NCBI RefSeq assembly: GCF_012524165.2
Contig: NZ_JABACJ020000001.1
Location: forward strand, 525,861 to 589,860
From: Faecalicatena faecalis
GTDB taxonomy: Bacteria > Bacillota > Clostridia > Lachnospirales > Lachnospiraceae
Direction of reading: 5' to 3'
DNA length: 64,000 bases
The number at the start of each line of letters is the position of its first letter. Within the stretch, counting starts at the first letter, position 1. A model generated the notes under the pieces. It made no database searches, had not been told where the DNA came from, and worked only from the letters and a program-made list of their open reading frames with translations. The translations under genes and the position numbers were made by a program. Positions 61,432 to 64,000 of this stretch are shown here, piece by piece.

Positions 61432-62874
61432 TTATTTCTGGAGTCCGGTATTGTGGTTTGCCATCATTATCTTTACGTCTTCAATCAGATCTAAATCGCA
61501 GTATCCGGTCAGCTCGACTGCTTTCTGCAGATCTGCGATTCCTTCCTTTTCTTCGCCGAGGCGGAAACGGGCAATCGCGTATCCACGAAGCGCATAGGCA
61601 TCCTGGTCATTTAGTTTCATGGCACTTTCGTTATCTGACTTGCACTGTTCATAGTTACCGCACATATATTCGCAGTAACCCTTGGCCTTATAGGCATCTG
61701 CACAATCGGGATTTAGAATGGTTACTTGCTTGAGGGCAAATGCAGCATCCTGGTATTTGCCTTGTGCCATTAGGGTCTGTGCCATATTTAAAAGCCCCTG
61801 CCAATCGGTAATATGTTGATATTTTTTCTCCATATGGTCGAGCTGCCAGTAATAGACACAGTACTGATTCTCAGAGTGAATGTCTCCATTCATCGTGAGC
61901 CTTGTGTTGGGACAACCGCCTAAGCATTTGGAGGCGTATACACAGGTATTACATTTCCCGGTCAGATCATCTCTGGTCATATTTCGTCTCCAGAGGAAAA
62001 GATCATCGTCCTCCCAAATCTCGCGCAGAGAACGTTCCCTGATATTTCCTTCGATGAATTCATCATCCCGGATGGAGGTACAGCCAAGGATATTGCCATT
62101 ATGCAGAATCCCAAATCCACGGATACCGGCATTGCAGCCATCCCATAGAGGAACATCTGTCCGACCGTAGGAGATTTGTTTGATCTGCGTTTCCTGCTGG
62201 GTGTAGTACCCAATGCAGTCCGCCGGGAAGATTTTGATTTTCCCTTCCAAAGCGGTCTGATAGCAGAAATCAAGGATTTCATTTACCTGCTGTGGATCTA
62301 ACACCCAGTCAGGACGTTCTTTTAGGTTCCCCATGGGAAGCCCTAATTGTACCTGCCAGGAATCTACGTTCATGCGAATGAGTTCTGTTTTGAGCTCTTC
62401 TAAAATACCAAGATTCTGTTTCGTGATTGTTGTAACAGCACCTGTCTGTATACCTTGTGCCTTTAAAGCGGCAAAAGCCTGTTCTGCATGCTCAAAAGCA
62501 CCTTCTTTACGGATTTTATCGTGTATCGGTTTCGTTCCGTCAATGCTGATCGCGGCCGTGGAAATTCCACTCTTCTTTAAAGCTGCCGCCATATCGCTGT
62601 TCAGCATCCATCCGTTGGTGATGATATTTACTGCAACGCCTTTGGAATGCAGACGTTCGATCAGGGAAGGAAGGTCTTTCCGGGTCAGAGGCTCCCCGCC
62701 TGAAAGGGTGACCCACTTAAGCCCAAGACTGGCGATTTGGTCGCAAAGATTCAGTGCTTCCTCAGTTGTTAATTCGTCAGGCAGTGGCTCGGCACAGGAG
62801 GAACCACAGTGTCCGCATCTCATATTACATCCCATGGTTACTTCCCATACACAGGTAATTGGCTGATATTTCAT
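61432..62874 (-). CDS. Radical SAM/SPASM protein with a C-terminal TPR domain, probable peptide maturase
   Basis: The 480-residue protein has the radical SAM cluster Cys16-x3-Cys20-x2-Cys23 in GCNMRCGHC and LSGGEPLTRKDL for SAM binding. A SPASM-type set of further cysteines lies at about 260-320 (CNAG, GCTSI, then CNTC-x5-C-x3-C). Three TPR-like repeats fill about 370-470. SPASM enzymes modify ribosomal peptides or proteins. The gene follows the repeat-protein gene after 28 bases, so that protein is the likely substrate. The start at 62874 follows AAGGA. No separate PqqD-like recognition domain is seen. Confidence 0.88.
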   Translation of the reverse strand: MKYQPITCVWEVTMGCNMRCGHCGSSCAEPLPDELTTEEALNLCDQIASLGLKWVTLSGGEPLTRKDLPSLIERLHSKGVAVNIITNGWMLNSDMAAALKKSGISTAAISIDGTKPIHDKIRKEGAFEHAEQAFAALKAQGIQTGAVTTITKQNLGILEELKTELIRMNVDSWQVQLGLPMGNLKERPDWVLDPQQVNEILDFCYQTALEGKIKIFPADCIGYYTQQETQIKQISYGRTDVPLWDGCNAGIRGFGILHNGNILGCTSIRDDEFIEGNIRERSLREIWEDDDLFLWRRNMTRDDLTGKCNTCVYASKCLGGCPNTRLTMNGDIHSENQYCVYYWQLDHMEKKYQHITDWQGLLNMAQTLMAQGKYQDAAFALKQVTILNPDCADAYKAKGYCEYMCGNYEQCKSDNESAMKLNDQDAYALRGYAIARFRLGEEKEGIADLQKAVELTGYCDLDLIEDVKIMMANHNTGLQK

Positions 62875-62902
62875 ATGCTGGTCCTTCTTTCTGATGTATT
62901 TC

Positions 62903-63811
62903 CTATCCGCAATATGGAAAACCATATTTTTCTACACTGTTTGTGACATAGACCATTCCGTAAGGCATTGCAGTCTTCATAGCATCACTGTCATTCCGAA
63001 GGAACGGCTGGTCAGTTGGTGCACAAGAGTTCCGAAGGAACGGCTGGTTGTCTGTGCCGCAGGTATTTCGAAGGAATGGCTGATTGTCAGGAGCACAGGA
63101 GTTCCGAAGGAATGGCTGGTTATCAGGAGCACAGGAGTTCCGAAGGAATGGCTGATTATCAGGAGTACAGGAGTTCCGAAGGAACGGCTGATTTACCTGG
63201 CCTGCCGCGTCATTATATCCGCAAGGATAACCATATTTCATAACAGGCGGCTGGTCAGGATAGCCATATTTCATGACTGGTGTCTGGTCCGCACAAGGAT
63301 AGCCATATTTCACAACTGGCATCTGGTCTGCGCAAGGATAGCCATATTTCACAACGGGCATCTGGTCCGCGCAAGGATAGCCATATTTTACAACTGGCAT
63401 CTGGTCCTCATAAGGATAGCCATATTTTCCAATTGGCATCTGATCCTGATCCGCACATGCATAACCATATTTCACATTTGCTATGGTATTTTCACTGTAA
63501 GGCACAAACTGCTGTTTATCTGCCGGAACAATCTGAACATCGACCGTATATGTATCCTTAATATCCTGTAGGTAGTGAGAAGCTGTTACCACAAATTCCA
63601 GAGTCAATGTCTGGTCGCAGGAACATGCTCCAAAATAAAACTTCTGATTTACAGGTCCGATAAAACGAGGGGACGGGACTGTATCTATCCCAAGCAGAAC
63701 GACTCCCTTTGGGAGACTGCTCAAACACCAGCCATAATTTGAGGATCCAAGCATGGACTGCAATTCTACTACAAAAGTGGCACCCTGAGAAACTACGATA
63801 CTTTGTGACAT
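62903..63811 (-). CDS. Repeat protein with chagasin-like N-terminal domain, probable modified-peptide precursor
   Basis: The 302-residue protein has three parts. Residues about 5-110 look like a chagasin/I42 protease-inhibitor-type beta domain (GATFVVELQSMLGSSNYGW and the GPVNQKFYF loop). Residues about 113-197 contain seven KYGY units of about 13 residues (KYGYPCADQMPVV). Residues about 206-272 contain six QPFLRN units of 12 residues (NQPFLRNSCAPD). The last residues, KYGFPYCG, repeat the first motif. Cys and Asp recur two or three positions apart. No signal peptide is seen. The start follows GGAGG. The link to the radical SAM gene downstream is by position. Confidence 0.8.
   Translation of the reverse strand: MSQSIVVSQGATFVVELQSMLGSSNYGWCLSSLPKGVVLLGIDTVPSPRFIGPVNQKFYFGACSCDQTLTLEFVVTASHYLQDIKDTYTVDVQIVPADKQQFVPYSENTIANVKYGYACADQDQMPIGKYGYPYEDQMPVVKYGYPCADQMPVVKYGYPCADQMPVVKYGYPCADQTPVMKYGYPDQPPVMKYGYPCGYNDAAGQVNQPFLRNSCTPDNQPFLRNSCAPDNQPFLRNSCAPDNQPFLRNTCGTDNQPFLRNSCAPTDQPFLRNDSDAMKTAMPYGMVYVTNSVEKYGFPYCG
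62995..63192 (-). repeat. 36-bp coding repeats, six units (QPFLRN type)
   Basis: Units begin at 62995, 63031, 63067, 63103, 63139 and 63175, a strict 36-base period. The DNA is more conserved than needed for the protein, which suggests recent duplication or gene conversion. Confidence 0.9.
63220..63475 (-). repeat. 39-bp coding repeats, seven units (KYGY type)
   Basis: Seven units with a mostly 39-base period encode KYGYPCADQMPVV and variants; one unit is shortened to 11 codons. They lie upstream (in gene direction) of the QPFLRN array. Confidence 0.88.
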
Positions 63812-64000
63812 AATAAATTCCTCCATTCATTTGATTTTTTAGACACCAGAATCACTTGAAAATAACACGAATGTCTTATATGACCTGATTCTAACAGATA
63901 TTTTTTTAAATACTACTTTTTGGCATTAAGAGCCCTTGGTTTGGCGTCAAATGCTGTTATCAGGACAGTAAAAATGGTTTATTATATAGACATGTGGATG
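63812..64000. other. Right end of the window without a recognised gene
   Basis: These 189 bases hold the ribosome binding site of the repeat-protein gene (GGAGG read on - just upstream of 63811) and probably its promoter. I find no convincing -35/-10 pair on - inside the window. Confidence 0.4.

Noticed and set aside
62995..63475. Regular repeats that could be taken for a CRISPR array
   Set aside because: Units are adjacent without unique spacers and lie in an open reading frame with constant amino acid pattern; no cas gene is near.
62894..63571. Long open frame on + opposite the repeat-protein gene
   Set aside because: It mirrors the repeats in the antisense direction, has no ribosome binding site, and the - frame has one, plus a coherent domain layout.

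Overview
The window is a chromosomal segment of a gut-type Firmicute, most likely a Lachnospiraceae (Clostridium cluster XIVa) species. Evidence for this is a MurE with the meso-diaminopimelate DNPR motif, the murE/priA-def-fmt-rsmB-rlmN-prpC-prkC-rsgA-rpe-thiN gene order, strong GGAGG ribosome binding sites, a single-chain pyruvate:ferredoxin oxidoreductase, and a Tn1549-type conjugative element. I saw no rRNA, tRNA or CRISPR array.

Layout. (1) 1-12.6 kb: housekeeping genes, all on +, for cell wall synthesis (murE end), replication restart (priA), formyl-methionine metabolism (def, fmt), a membrane zinc peptidase, rRNA methylation (rsmB, rlmN), a PP2C phosphatase/PASTA kinase pair, ribosome maturation (rsgA), rpe and thiN. 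The run closes with an intrinsic terminator. (2) 12.78-40.53 kb: an integrative conjugative element of about 27.7 kb inserted exactly at the start codon of ychF. A 14-bp direct repeat containing the ychF ATG marks both ends. The element carries a RepA-like protein, a type IV secretion module (PcfB, VirD4, Maff2, VirB6-like, PrgI, VirB4, CHAP hydrolase), an orphan DNA methylase, topoisomerase III, a very large anti-restriction/YodL protein, a MobC-relaxase pair on -, a decayed arsR/permease cargo, and a sigma factor/Xis/Int module like that of Tn916. (3) 40.5-46.4 kb: ychF (intact, but separated from its old promoter), lgt and nifJ. (4) 46.4-58.1 kb: a sugar or polyol locus with a divergently transcribed binding lipoprotein, then aldo/keto reductase, ABC ATPase, two permeases, 2-hydroxyacid dehydrogenase, FGGY kinase, class II aldolase, zinc alcohol dehydrogenase and a SorC regulator. 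A regularly spaced GAACAAATGA operator array lies in the divergent promoter region. (5) 58.5-61.4 kb: a CorA-type transporter and a membrane-anchored MutS-like ATPase behind a 24-bp perfect inverted repeat. (6) 61.4-63.8 kb, on -: a two-gene unit made of a protein with a chagasin-like N-terminal domain followed by two repeat arrays (KYGYPC-type, then NQPFLRNSC-type), and a radical SAM/SPASM protein with a TPR tail.

The most interesting candidates for undescribed biology are the repeat-protein/radical-SAM pair at the right end, which looks like a multi-core modified-peptide system, and three non-coding structures in the conjugative element. Those are a duplicated, inverted 102-bp oriT-like sequence, a pair of 116-bp structured elements bracketing the transfer module, and the ychF start-codon attachment site. 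All functions are inferred from motifs and context read by eye; no database search was run.
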